Below, piece after piece: positions 11,201 to 23,400 of a stretch of 64,000 nt of DNA (positions within the stretch are counted from its first letter, which is position 1; each line of letters starts with the position of its first letter). The DNA lies in contig MBPM02000011.1 in NCBI GenBank assembly GCA_001695595.3, positions 992,001-1,056,000 on the forward strand, written 5' to 3'. The notes under the pieces were generated by a model. That model made no database searches. It was not told the DNA's origin and saw only the letters and a list, made by a program, of their open reading frames with translations. A program made the translations under genes and the position numbers. The stretch comes from Plasmopara viticola (lineage: Eukaryota > Oomycota > Peronosporomycetes > Peronosporales > Peronosporaceae).

Positions 11201-14200
11201 TTAGTGAAATCAAATATATTAAGCGTTCTTTTATCGGCTTTATGCGATGACGAAATCTAGCATAATTTGTTATAATTATAAAATAGGAAATTTTTTTGCC
11301 AAACGACAGTGCCGCTCTACTTCATCTAGACGTTTTCCGTTTTTTTAGTTTGAAACTGGCAGTATCACATATCAATTGACAACTCAGCCGGAAAACTCGT
11401 GCTTTGCTACGTACCGCACACGGTGCTAGCTCGTATGGGGCTTTTGGTGTCACCTGATGACCGTTTATAATTGACTAACACAAAGTCTACATGTGTACCC
11501 TTTAAATGGGATAGGCGTTGCAATCATCAGCATAGAGGATTTCGTCACCATCTTCAAAAGATATTTTAACAGAGCGTTTTGGAGGCTGTAAGCCCCATGA
11601 TCGCGTCGGATCCTTGTGAGAATGCTCTCCTTGAAAGGCCAGACAAAATTGTCAGCTTTTACCAGCCCGACTTGAATGCTCTGTAAAGCTGTATAGACGG
11701 ATCGCGATTTATCTGATGAAGTATGCCTGGCGTTGCTTTCGCCGCCCAAGCGCGTTACTCCGCACGATTGTCTTACTTATGCGCATCACGCGATTTGCTC
11801 AGTGATTGTTCTACATCGATCTGCCAAGACAGAGCACTTGTACTGCTACTATTGTAGACCTTCACCGTCAATCTACGCGAGTAGTCACTTTTGTTTAATC
11901 GTTGAGCTCATTCTTGATCACTATGACCCTCGCAACATCAAAATTGATGATGCTGCTTTTCAACATCAGGAAGTTCCGGCTGCGTGGGAGCTTGAGGTCC
12001 AAATTTTTTGTAATCCTTTTGATACAGATACGTGAAAGTCTCGTTGCCACCTCGTCCAAGAAATTTTTTATGTCCTTTGTTCTTACGATTAGTCTTTCAA
12101 CAAAATTGCGGCCTCACTATCAGTGATCGTGAAATTTTGCAACTCCAAACTGGCCGATGCATCGGAGATAAAAGCTAATTGCAATTGCATAGGGAAGGAT
12201 GCAGCGATTAGTGGGGCTCCGTATGGAAAAAGATTGACCGATCGTCTTGCTATAGCTGACGAAACATCATCTTAATAAACGGCTCATTTGTGTTGGCTCG
12301 ACATTGACGTCACAACCTTAAAACGTCATTTGACGTGGGCGCAACACAATAGGTCGCTAATTATGAATATTAATAGACTTCCAAATAAAAATTTTCAAGT
12401 ACATGCTGAGCAAGCATCATTTCGCGAAGAGCCAGCCATTCAGCGATGTTGTCCTCGATGTTGCTCATGCGATCTTAACGCCGGATGACTGCGCAGTAGG
12501 ACCAGATTGGGTGACGCATCAGTTATGAATATTTTGCGCAGCTTTGAAGGCCACTATAACTAATATCTTCGTTACGCCTACGGTATTTATTGCTCTAAAT
12601 CAGTCGTAAATCGATTAATTTACCATGACTTTTTGTCGTGGTCCATAACACTAGAATAAATTCTATGACGGCTTGGTCGCGCACCAATACCCCATTCACG
12701 TTTGTCATCTTCAGCAAAATTTTAGCCGAAAATGCCCTTGGGAAATCATTTGCTGCCATCAATGATGAGACTTTCCCGCTTGTGCTATTCACTGTAGCTT
12801 GGAATAAAATGGCAGTGGTTGCCTGAACGTTCACTTAAAAACTGAAGATTTAGTAGCCTCACCCACCAAGGGGAGCAATTTTGATCGCGACGTAGAGCTC
12901 ATTACGGTGCAGTATACTCTCGTCCAACCCACGTTTTAGTTACTCAATCCTAAGCCATGTGTGACTAGAAGGTGAGATGACTCTGTAGCACCACAACACA
13001 GCGCCTACAACGTGAGCTACAAGCTGAAAGAGTTTCATCAGCCAAATAATCACTCACGCAAAAGAAAGTTCTCAAAGCACCATTCGCTTCACCCCCGCCG
13101 TTAAAGCGTGCTTGAGGATGTAATAGAATTGTATTTATCGCTCGAAATAAACCTAAAACAATGTCAGCCTTTTTGTCAGACTCACCGGTCATGCGAACCG
13201 ACTCACTCGAAAAGATAAGGGATCTATAATAATTTTCGACATAGTCAAGAATACAGTCGTTGATGATGTCTTCAGGGGAAAAAGAGTAAGAGGGTGGCTT
13301 GAAGACGGCAGCCCACGTTACATCCCTATGACCAAAATCACCGACGAGAGTATGTGCGGCTGAAAGCCTTCAATGGGCGAAACAAAGTTGTGACCAAGCC
13401 AATAATTGTTTTTGGCGCGTTTGGTTGCCTTTGTGGCATCGCCAACATTTTTCGTAGTATACAGCAGCAATTACATAACACCATGATACGTATATCCGAC
13501 TCCCCCATTCAGATTGAAAAGTAGCAATGTTCTTAATATAATGCACTACACAATACTTTATAGGACATGTTGTTTATCAACACGTCATCCGTTGGAGTGG
13601 GTATCTACGTACCCATTTTGATTTCATAGTATACACTTTTCTTGCAGACCTTTTGTAACGAGCCCTTGCATACAGTTTTGCTTAAGTAGTAAAAAGCTAT
13701 TTCAGCACGGTACTCCTGGTGAACGCTAGACACCTCAACAGTACATATACCGGTTTGTATACTAAGTTTATTCAAAGAACACCAAAACGATTACAGTATC
13801 TGCCTAAAAAGTATGGTTCTCATACTGGATTCTGATGCACATACTGATAGCCTTAAGTCCAAAGATAGCTGACTAGCGAACGAACGCTATATCTTTCTGC
13901 ACATCTTTGCAGAGCAAAGTGTTGTGTGACTGCATCACATTTGATTGCAATTGAAGGCAAGCTTTTATTAATAGGGTAGACTGCCTACCTGCACCCTCGC
14001 AAAAGCTCCGGTATGGATAGGAATACATTTTCGCATATGTTGGACGAGCGGATCTTACTGTTCAGACCATTTGCATTCTTAATAGGGCCCTAGAAGGTGT
14101 CCGCATTTGAAACTTTTCCTGCTAGGTACTTACACGCTACAAACAAACTCTTTGCGCGAAGAATATAGCAGCACAGGCTCAGGTAGCCCCGGCAAGGGAG

Positions 14201-15224
14201 TCAAATGTAGACTGTAAGCCAGTGGAGCTTTAAGCTTTCACTTTTGCTAAGAAGAAACTTTAAGCTTTTTCTTCTTAGAAAATACCACTAGGATGGCCTT
14301 TACCACGGGTGATCAGTTGCGCGCGACGTTAGCACTCTCTATACGAGACCGAGCCACAAGCTTGTAAAACAACTTTACCGAAGTATTTGTGCCCTAAATG
14401 CTTACGAGAAACAGCTGGAAGAAACGTTCGTTTTGGCGTGCTTTGAGTATTGTCAGCGCTCCATTTGCAAGCAAGGTAGATTCGAAATCTATAGACTTAG
14501 TCGATGGCCTTCATCACGGGGTGAGCAGGTAATAGTGACTGTGTTCATGGACAGCCTAGAAAAAGACTTGTCTCGCTTTTAGCTTGTTAAATCGTAATGA
14601 CGATCTATGTTGAACTTTAAAGAGCAGCAGACATGATAAATGCGCTTGTACCACTTGAACTTCATTTGAGGTGTAGCCTTAATTGCTAAACATTCAGATT
14701 CTACCCTTTCTGAACAACAAAAAATTCAAAAATTGTTTCTGTATGGCTGATTTTTTGGGTCTTAAACAATATCGCTACCTACCCAAAGTGCTTGATTTAC
14801 AGTTTTGCGGAGTCGCTTGTATGCCCGATTGAGCTGTAGGGTGATTGTACTAACCAATATTGTGATACATTTTGGCGAGTGCTATATCGCTAACGCAAGA
14901 AAACATAAGGCTAAAAATAGTTTGTGGTTTGTAAACGTTTTTTGTATTCGGACTTTCTTAAATCACGGGCAAGTGAGCCAAGTGCAGATACACTTCTTAA
15001 TGACAAGCATACTGATGCACAGCAGAGGAGATGTATAAGATTCAGGTCTATAGAATAATCCAAGAGACTTTTTGTCGCTACTCACATCACTTCAAGCAGA
15101 CGAAGATCGCTACTTGATGCATTTGAACTGCACAAAACACAATCTTCAACATAACAGCCAATCAGTTTCAATCAAGCAGCCAAGCTATACATAGCCACTT
15201 CGAGGTATTTCGCTAGCTGACAAT
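8204..15224. other. 7-kb AT-rich gene-poor region
   Basis: I find no supported gene. Open frames are short (62-100 codons), overlap on both strands, and show no recognisable domain, signal peptide followed by RxLR, or splice-joined extension. Local features worth naming are the palindrome GGGGTACCCC at 8246-8255 and an 11-bp inverted repeat at 14247-14278. The stretch is most likely decayed repeat sequence, but I could not assign it to a family. Confidence 0.5.
14247..14278. repeat. Perfect 11-bp inverted repeat with 10-nt loop
   Basis: CTAAGAAGAAA at 14247-14257 is followed by its exact reverse complement TTTCTTCTTAG at 14268-14278. The loop contains CTTTAAGCTT, and a related GCTTTAAGCTT also occurs just upstream at about 14227. 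No gene lies nearby, so a terminator role has no support; it may be a remnant of an inverted-repeat transposon. Confidence 0.6.
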
Positions 15225-17021
15225 ATGGTTGATGCAAGCCAGACTGTGACAGGATTGCTCTCGCAATGGGTAGCGTGCGGATCGCTTACGTACAAATTTA
15301 GCGTGACAGCGGTTGCCTGTGGCCGAGATGGCAAGCCTTGCATGTTGGCCACCTTCAGCAAGCCCACACCTCAGACACCCGCTGCTGAAGCAGTGGCCCG
15401 ACTCTGCTTTTATCTAAGTCCCGATTCCCAGCGAGTGTGCGGATTCACGGCTGAGCATGACTTGCATTATTACGATCTTGAGATTGTCAAGTTTGACGAA
15501 GCAGTGCTGGACCGCATTGTACGTCGCAAGATGCAGTTGCGAGCAACGCGACTAGTTGATCTCAGTGACGACTTTGTCTCCACGCGGGTACCAGCAGTCA
15601 TTTGCATACGCAAAGAAGAGCAGCGTAAACTCGAGCGGGATGCCACGGAAGATTATTTGCTTGAACAAATGCAGCACAGAGATGTGTTAAACATTGGTAA
15701 GATCCCACTTGTGGTCTTTCGTGAGACGTTGGACTCTTTGAAACTAAATATTCGCGCGGCGCCACGTGAAGTGCTGCTGGCGCTTGTCACTATAGACCGA
15801 GAAGACATGGTTGCATATGGTGAATGTTTATCGGTCGCAGCAGACATGATTGATGTCATGGTTGGAGTTGACGGTAATCTCGACGGAGACACGACCCTGC
15901 ATTTGACAGACGGTGAGGCGCTCGAAGCCTTCGAGGTCGTGTCGGCTCGACAAACTCACTACACCGTCGAGAAAATGACTGCACTTATAGAGGCGCATTT
16001 ACAGAAAAGTGTTAGTGGGGCTGATGCAATGACTTCTCGTCAGGCTGCAGCCGAATTGCGATTACGACATGAATCAACGACTATCATCCTCGAGGAGAAT
16101 AATAGTAGCGAGGACAAAGACGTAGAAGCTACTTCAGGTCCCGCATCAAGTTTTGATGACAGTCTTTGCGACGGCATGGAAAATTCCCAATGGACGATCT
16201 CCGTTGGCAGTAGTCCTCCTCCCGCAAAAAAGGTTGCCCGTCTGACTCGACACCAGTTGCAATCTATCCTCGCAACGCCCCAACTTCTGTTTAGTGATGC
16301 AGAAATTAACCTTATTGTAGCCTTAGCCGAGACGAAGACAAACGCGATTGGTTCAGAGGAAGTTTTGTGTGAAGAGCTGGTGCCACTGGTGCATCGAGTA
16401 CGTCGTATTATATTTTGCTATCAGCGCAAATGCTTCGTCGACCGGATTGATAAGTACTTGCTGCATCAACTTCAAGATTTTGAGAAGCGCAATTTAGAAG
16501 GAACGTCGGGACATTTAAAGAAGCGTTTAAGACAGAAACAGATGAAAATGGCTGTAAAGGGTATGCAAAAACTGTTGTTGTCACCATTTCAAACAATGCA
16601 GCTTATTGCATTGACCGAAGAGCGACCTGGTGAACCAGATCATGTAATAAATTACTCTACAATTATTCCACGCATGACACAGCAGCTACACGAGTTGGTG
16701 GACCCAATGTCGCTCCATGACGTGGCTGCCGTGGACAATGATACGCTGGATCTACCTTGTGAAGAAACTGTCCGAGAAGCGAGTTACAGTGCCTTTGCAC
16801 ATTTTGACAAGACAAGATCAGGCGATATTTCAATCAAAGATTTTTATGCTGCTCTTGAAAAAGTCGGCCACACTCAAGACTTTCCAGTAAGGGCGGATAC
16901 GAAACAGTTTGGTGCTTTGGTAGACCTAAGTAGCGGGCGTGTAGATTACGGTCTTTTTCAGCATCTGATGTACCCTCTGATGCTACATTATCATCAGAAG
17001 CGTGGGTTAGCTGTGCGCTAG
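15225..17021 (+). CDS. EF-hand domain protein of unknown function (598 aa, single exon)
   Basis: A long uninterrupted frame begins at ATG 15225 and ends at TAG 17021. The best-defined motif is an EF-hand near the C-terminus: a loop at about residues 528-539, with Asp, Thr, Ser, Gly, Asp, Ile and a final Asp in ligand positions, followed by an amphipathic helix. A shortened, degenerate second hand (LVDLSSGRVDYGLF) follows, so paired but weak calcium binding is plausible. The middle has an acidic, Ser-rich linker (about 285-330) and two helical segments, each with a phrase like LLF/LLLSP followed by LIVALAETK or MQLIALTEERPG, which looks like an internal duplication. There is no signal peptide or membrane segment. 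Conserved oomycete flagellar or cytoskeletal EF-hand proteins look like this, but that is a guess. Upstream exons cannot be excluded. Confidence 0.82.
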   Translation: MVDASQTVTGLLSQWVACGSLTYKFSVTAVACGRDGKPCMLATFSKPTPQTPAAEAVARLCFYLSPDSQRVCGFTAEHDLHYYDLEIVKFDEAVLDRIVRRKMQLRATRLVDLSDDFVSTRVPAVICIRKEEQRKLERDATEDYLLEQMQHRDVLNIGKIPLVVFRETLDSLKLNIRAAPREVLLALVTIDREDMVAYGECLSVAADMIDVMVGVDGNLDGDTTLHLTDGEALEAFEVVSARQTHYTVEKMTALIEAHLQKSVSGADAMTSRQAAAELRLRHESTTIILEENNSSEDKDVEATSGPASSFDDSLCDGMENSQWTISVGSSPPPAKKVARLTRHQLQSILATPQLLFSDAEINLIVALAETKTNAIGSEEVLCEELVPLVHRVRRIIFCYQRKCFVDRIDKYLLHQLQDFEKRNLEGTSGHLKKRLRQKQMKMAVKGMQKLLLSPFQTMQLIALTEERPGEPDHVINYSTIIPRMTQQLHELVDPMSLHDVAAVDNDTLDLPCEETVREASYSAFAHFDKTRSGDISIKDFYAALEKVGHTQDFPVRADTKQFGALVDLSSGRVDYGLFQHLMYPLMLHYHQKRGLAVR

Positions 17022-18299
17022 AAATGGCTTTACCATTAAATTTTGGGTGATAAGGTACCCTACGCATAACTATGACTGTTACGACATTGTCAAAGTCCTC
17101 GATTGTCAAGGCAGGAAGGATCATCACCGCAAGGTAACAATCTACTGCCCGCAACTCACTACGAAAAGGACAAGTAGCTGGAAACGACAGGTGTTCGACG
17201 TCTTGTTTAGCTCAAGCAGAGCATCTAATGACAAGACACGTATAGGTTCACCTTGTTTCTAACGCACTAGTACCCTTTTTTAACAAAATATAGCCGAGCG
17301 GTAGCGTTATTTACCGACATGCTCGATATGCGCTGTCTTCGTCGAAAGCTAGACATTCTTTAAAGCAAAATAAGCTTAGAAACCTCGCCGACTTGCCCTA
17401 TAGACGATCACGGGTTCTTAGAGACATTCGGTGTTGTATACGTTTCGACAACGTCGTACTTTGGCGCACCAAAGTCTATAATGTTTTCAGCGAAATCTTT
17501 TGCCAATAGCCCCCACTCCGTAAAATATGCACCGCCTTTGCATGCATCAGAAGACTCGAACTGACCATGTCTCGGTAGGTGTATAGCGATGCTATCTACT
17601 GCGATCGTGACTCATTCTGATCCTCGCCCGCAACGTCTTGGCCAACGTCGTGGTGTACAGCGAATGCTGTTCACGACAAGCATTTCTCAGTGAGACTCCA
17701 TAGCGTATCGCTCGTCAGCCAACGACGTCGGTATTGGCATGCAGCAAGTTACGAACCAAGTGTTGTGTTGTCCCCACGGCATACCAGACGACAAGTTGGT
17801 TGTACAATTTCGTTTTCTTTTGGCACGCATGGTCTAGAGACGCCTCAGCCGCAAATGGTAAGTGTCTCTACAGACAAAGCATCGACAGATGTCGGTACCC
17901 TGACCAACAGCCTGTAGTGTAGGTCTCATCAGGATAGAAATTCACAGAAGCCGGAACGATTGGCAAGCACAAATTTAGTGAGAATCTCCATACTTGTGCA
18001 CCCTGAAAGGTATACTTTTTGTCTGACGTCATTTCCATAGAGGCAGTTGAGTGTACTCGGACCACCTTCATGGCTGCGCTTGTGTGCTGTCCGTCCAAAG
18101 AGACAATGACTGCAATCTATTGGCAAGAGCGTTGCTAGTCAGTCCAGCTAAAAGATTACTCAATATACGACGTGGCAAGTCGCACATAGCACACGGTATG
18201 CATATTTAGGAGGCGATATAATTTGCGCCAGATGACGCTTAAGCCTACCAGCTCCAATCAGATCTGTAAGAATTAGGTCATTGAACACAGGCTCTTAAT
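17022..18299. other. Intergenic region without supported genes
   Basis: Only short overlapping frames are present on both strands and none shows a known domain. It lies between the EF-hand gene and the decayed Ty3/gypsy element and may include the eroded 5' part of that element. Confidence 0.45.
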
Positions 18300-20480
18300 G
18301 CGCTTACGGATTTGGATCGTCTGGTAGCGCAGTTGTGTAGTGTATGCTCATACCTACCTTTGCTAAAAGTATATGTCTCCATAGTTGCTCGGAAGGAGGA
18401 AACATTCCAAAGCAGTATTTTAGTCCATGACACAAGCAGGCTTGACGCCAATGCAAATAAATGCATCATCGGCGCAGAGATAGTGAGTGTATCACCGAAA
18501 GGCATGCCATCGGAAAGACCCCACCAGGGAAAGGCCAGTTGTCGAGTGGTATCCTCCATCGAGCTATAGATACTTATAAAGCTTATACAAGCATGGTACA
18601 AAAATGTAGAAGCAGCTATTCAGTCACTGTCCGACCTTCATTAAAGGACATAAGTTACCTCCATGAAGTTAACATCAAGAAGCGCGTTACGATGTCAAAG
18701 ATGACAGGCCATAGGCACCAAAATTAGCCTTTGCATAACCAGATCGATCAATTAATGAGGATCAATCAGAAACGATCCGCCGAAGGAAGACGCTAGAGAG
18801 GGACTCTTGTCCATGACAAGAAAGAATTTTGTTGGTGGGGTTTGCTTTCGTCAAACATACGACTCACATGCTAGACTTTAAGCTGTTTGTGATGTACAAA
18901 GATTATACGCACTACAACACAGTTACTCAATCTCTTGTAAATAATAGCTAGACTGCCATCCTTTACTCTTCTCAGTTAAATGGGCAGTCTAAGCATAGAA
19001 TGAAGAACGCTTTGGCTGACAGATTGTCGCAATGCTCGGATTATTCTTTAGCTAGCTTGTGTAAGATGTTACTGTAACGAATTTAATCCGTGGCGCTTAT
19101 GCACAAGATGACATGTGATAAACTCTGCTAATCGAAAATACTAAGCTTAAGACCCGGACAAGAAAATCTTTATGCGATTTGAGTGCAAGCCTCCGTCGGC
19201 TCTCAATGGCAACTGAGCTGTTGTACTACAGCTCAATGACTGGGTCTTGTCGTAATTGTCTCGGGGCAAAGGCAACTGCACCGTATCCATAAGATGCAGC
19301 GAGTGCTGTTTTCTACAAGCACCACTTACTAATCTACACACAAAGTGGCAGGGCCTCAATTCTTCTGCGAGCATCTCTCGATAGCTTACGTGCCAGTTTA
19401 CGTGCGGTGAAGGGATGTTGTGCATATGACGTAGCTACAAGTCACCCATGTCACCCATGTCATAAAGCGGGCCATGTCTCTTACAACTTCGCACAGTAGT
19501 TTACGTGTCACTTCATGCACAGCGATAGGGCCTCACCATTACTGCGGTGGTTCAACACCAGCCACTTCATCCGTGACATGCAGCAAATGGTGTCTCGTAC
19601 GAGTGTTGCTCAGTGGCATGCGTGCCGGTCTACCATGTAGAGTTTTGTTCTCAACATTATCAGTGTCTATTTTTAACACTCTAATGTTGAACACGTCGAT
19701 TGACTCCGTCGAATGTTTTCGTCAAAAACGTCTCTGCTTTCTTGCAACACTAAGTTTATGACTTAGCAAAGCTCCGCACGGAGTATGCGAAGGGCATCCA
19801 AAGTATTTGACCTCCATGTAGCTCAATGTTTATGGTGCCATCCCCGGGTTGAGGTCATGCCTTTCACAGAGGTGTAAGTCAAAGCATTGTTGAACGTTAT
19901 CAAGCTAGAAAAAACTTTATCTCGATGTGCCGAGATTCTTAATGCAGTAAATCTTCTTCTTGTTTTATAAAAGCAGTCATAAAATTACGTCGGTGTGCTC
20001 GTAGCTTCGAACGAAGTTGACGTTCATCACCAGTGGAATTTCGAGTAGAATGTTTAGGTCTTGACTCAAAAGAAGTGACCACGATCTACTAAAACTCTAC
20101 AGGGTTGCCTTAATCATTATTGCGCCAGGCTTGCAAGCACGATCCGTGCAAAGCTGGAAGGGTAAGATCTCGTCGAATTTTACCGGACCAAAAGCGAAAT
20201 GGCCGATGCTATTGCGGTGTCAACAGTACATTGGTATTACTTTTTGTCCGGCTTGCTGTAACGGATTGCTCATTTAGCAATGTGGTCGAAGATTTTGAAG
20301 CAGCAGCGCGGATCCTTAACCATGACCTCAGACACCATGGACTCTCAGAGTATATGTTTGGGCTAAAATCAAGACCCCGCTCTACAGGCTGAAGCAAAAA
20401 GTGTTTTCAAGGCGCTGGACACGTCCGCAGCGGATCAGCTGCAGACTGATGGTCAGACAAACTTGTCGTCAGAGACGTTT
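18300..20480 (+). mobile_element. Decayed Ty3/gypsy retrotransposon pol
   Basis: Fragments of a Ty3/gypsy polyprotein occur in the expected order on the plus strand, in different frames and broken by stops. Around 18430-18480 a frame reads LDANANKCIIGAEI, matching the reverse-transcriptase segment normally like LYANxKKCIFGADEI. Around 18870-18915 a frame reads FKLFVMYKDYTHYNTVTQS, resembling the RNase H segment PFVVYTDHASLRT. At 19003-19045 KNALADRLSQCSDYSLASL matches the typical LADALSRRPDYELA. At 19081-19113 LIRGAYAQDDM matches the start of the integrase region. At about 20400-20460 DTSAADQLQTDGQT matches the integrase signature STADHPQTDGQTER. No LTRs were found. The element is dead. Confidence 0.6.
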
Positions 20481-23400
20481 TAGCAATTAGGTGCGTGAAT
20501 ACGTCAAGGTGGTTGAGCAGCACATGCGCTGGACAAACTTATTTGTACCTTGAAAGGCTACAGGACGCTTTACGAAAAAGGTACGTCAATCCTCGCATTT
20601 TGTAAGTGCTACTTCTGTGTGCCCCCGGTGTAATTTGGCTTAGATAGACGAGTGTCGTGCTGCTATTCGCTCTTCCAAAATGAGTAAGCAGGTCAATGGT
20701 TTTAAGTCCCGATGACTTAGTACGAATGGGACAGAATTATCAAAGCATATTATCGAATTGGGATTCTATGACTAAAAGTAAAGAGACAACAAGGTAAATT
20801 TGATCACTAAAGACCCAACATTATTCCCGGCATGGAGGTATCTCTGGATGCATCATCGCGGTAAGCTACTCTCGCACCTTAATGGACAGATTTAAATGCT
20901 GGCTAAAAAGGCGCAGCGTATACGCTCTTTTTTTAAAAAAGGATGCAGCAAATACGCTCGTTTTTTTAAAAAAAGTATACACAACCGCCTGTACGGACCA
21001 ACATAAGCCGTTTATTTTTGTGCATTCAAAGGCACAACTATGGAAGGCCAGTTTATCAAGCAGGTCAGAATTCTACGCTCGGCAAATAGTGCTACACAAT
21101 CTATCTCGAGTATAGCAAGTCAAGCGATTTGCTTGCGGAGCAATGCGACTTCGCGCTTTAGGCTCGGGAACTGGTTGGACAAAATCAGTTATGTTTCGAA
21201 GAGGATAGTCGATGTCGTCAGCGTAATGGCTTGCCAATGAATTAATTGCATTTTCTGGACGCCGATCGCAAGCAGCATTATAGGAAAGAGCACTTCGTGC
21301 TTCGCGAAACGCCTCTCCATATCCTCGAGAAAGAGCTCCAGTGCCATTATCCGTAAACAACATTCTTGTGCGACGCAGCCGCTGAGGTCAAACAGTTCCA
21401 TGTGATATGAAGCCAACGTCTTTTCTTTGCCGCCTATTAAGTGTTTGAGAGCTTACTTTGTCAGTTTTGATCTGATGTTGCCGACGCGTTTGATTATAGC
21501 GATCAGAATTTCCGACAAGGCGATGCGTTTTGTCTCAGACCAGAGCTCATTTCGAGAATTTTAGTGACTACTGCGGAAGCATTGCTCACAGTAGCATAAT
21601 GACGCGATTTTATGACGACAGTTCGCTGAAAGTCGGCGACACGTTGTCTGTCCATTAAGCTTGCACTGACAATTCTAATTGGGGTCGGTAAGAAAGTCGC
21701 GTGACCTCACACTGTACGCATAGTTTGGCGGCAAGAACTTTTCCGGGAACTGATGCCTAGGATTACCCAACACCTGGGTTATTACATGAATGTGACGATT
21801 CAAAAACTTATTCACAGAGCTTTATTACGACCAGAGTCACGCTCTGTCACTAACTCTGCAGAAAGGCATTAAACATCACCATTTCGCCTCTCTGAGCCAA
21901 TGCAGTCTTTCTTTTCCTTCGGAGATTTTAACGCTTACAACGAGTTTTTTCGGAGTACGTCAAGCCTCTACATTTGGCATCGATATCATAAACTTAGTCG
22001 ACTCTATTACTTTCTGTTCAAGATGCTTCAATATCTCTAACTACTGAAAAGAACGCTGATCGAGCTGTGTACTCCACGATCAAAGACTTAGGTGTTGATG
22101 GACTAGGAAGTTGCGGTAACTTTTTGCTTAAAGTAAGTGAGCTGAGATTTATAACTTTTGTTCAATCCTTAGTGCCACAAGTACATACAGAACTCTATCT
22201 GCCAGCTCCAAGACGCGACCAAGTGTCATCACTACAATTTTGCTGTCTGATTGTTTCTTTAAGAGGTCTCCAAGTCGACGAAGTATCTGCTACGGATGTC
22301 TCCCAAATACCAACTCGTAAGTCAATGTGATGATCATGCGTCGAATACTGCTCGACGATCCGATATATAATATTTAATGAAGAGGAGAAAAGAGGACATC
22401 GGGGTATAATACTTACGACTACTATGTGGTGCAAAGGTCGAGAGCACATAAGTGTAAATTTCAATTATTGAGAAAGAATGTTTGGGTTGAGTACTCGTCG
22501 TAATCTCCAGAGCTGATTTCAATTTCACACTTCAAAGTGTGAACCAACTTTATTCTACTTGATTCAAGAAACCTTCTGGATAAATATCCTACAATACTAC
22601 TGGCATAAATTAAGCAGCAGTAATTAGACGGCGCACTGCTTTGTACTTACTCCTCAGTTTTAAGCGCTGCCTTTTTGTTGATGTTCGAGGCATTACTTGC
22701 CTTGTTTCATGCAATATGATAGTACCATTTACAAGTGTGACACACACGATTTGTGTAAACCCGTTGCACTCGCCGTTCCGAAATTTATTGCAATCTTTAG
22801 CTCGGATGTTACGCTCGGTTTTTCGTCAATAAGCAACAACATATATAGCACGAAATCACCTTGCCAAAGAAAACATGAGCTGCTTTTTGCAATGTTAAAT
22901 ATAATCGTGAAGTTAATGTTTCGTCATAATCAATTAGGATAAGCTAAAAGAAACTTAATGGTCCACACAGTTGCCAAACTGAATCACGCCAGCGTTTAGA
23001 TGCATCTAATCAGCTTGAATAATTCATTAACTTTATTAATTGCAGCTAACATGTGTCGAAGACTTTACATAAATATTATTTTAAATTGTGCGGAATTGAT
23101 ATTTAGTAATATACACATTGCTCAATAAGGCGTTGATGCTGATCCGCGAATCTATGTTTTGTCAAATAGAATCAAGCAATAAAGCTGTATTTTTTTCCCG
23201 AACTCATCATATCTAGTTCATAGAAGATAATACTTTGATGGAAAAGCGGAGCAATTGCTGTGAGCCTACTTTAAACATTATTTGGTCGTGGTGTACCTTT
23301 ACGTATCCATCATCTCTAGGGCTACGTGAAGCACGAGGAGGCGTTGTAGTGAATGCTATTGACAGAGCCTATTGACGCAGCACAATATATCTGATAAAAC

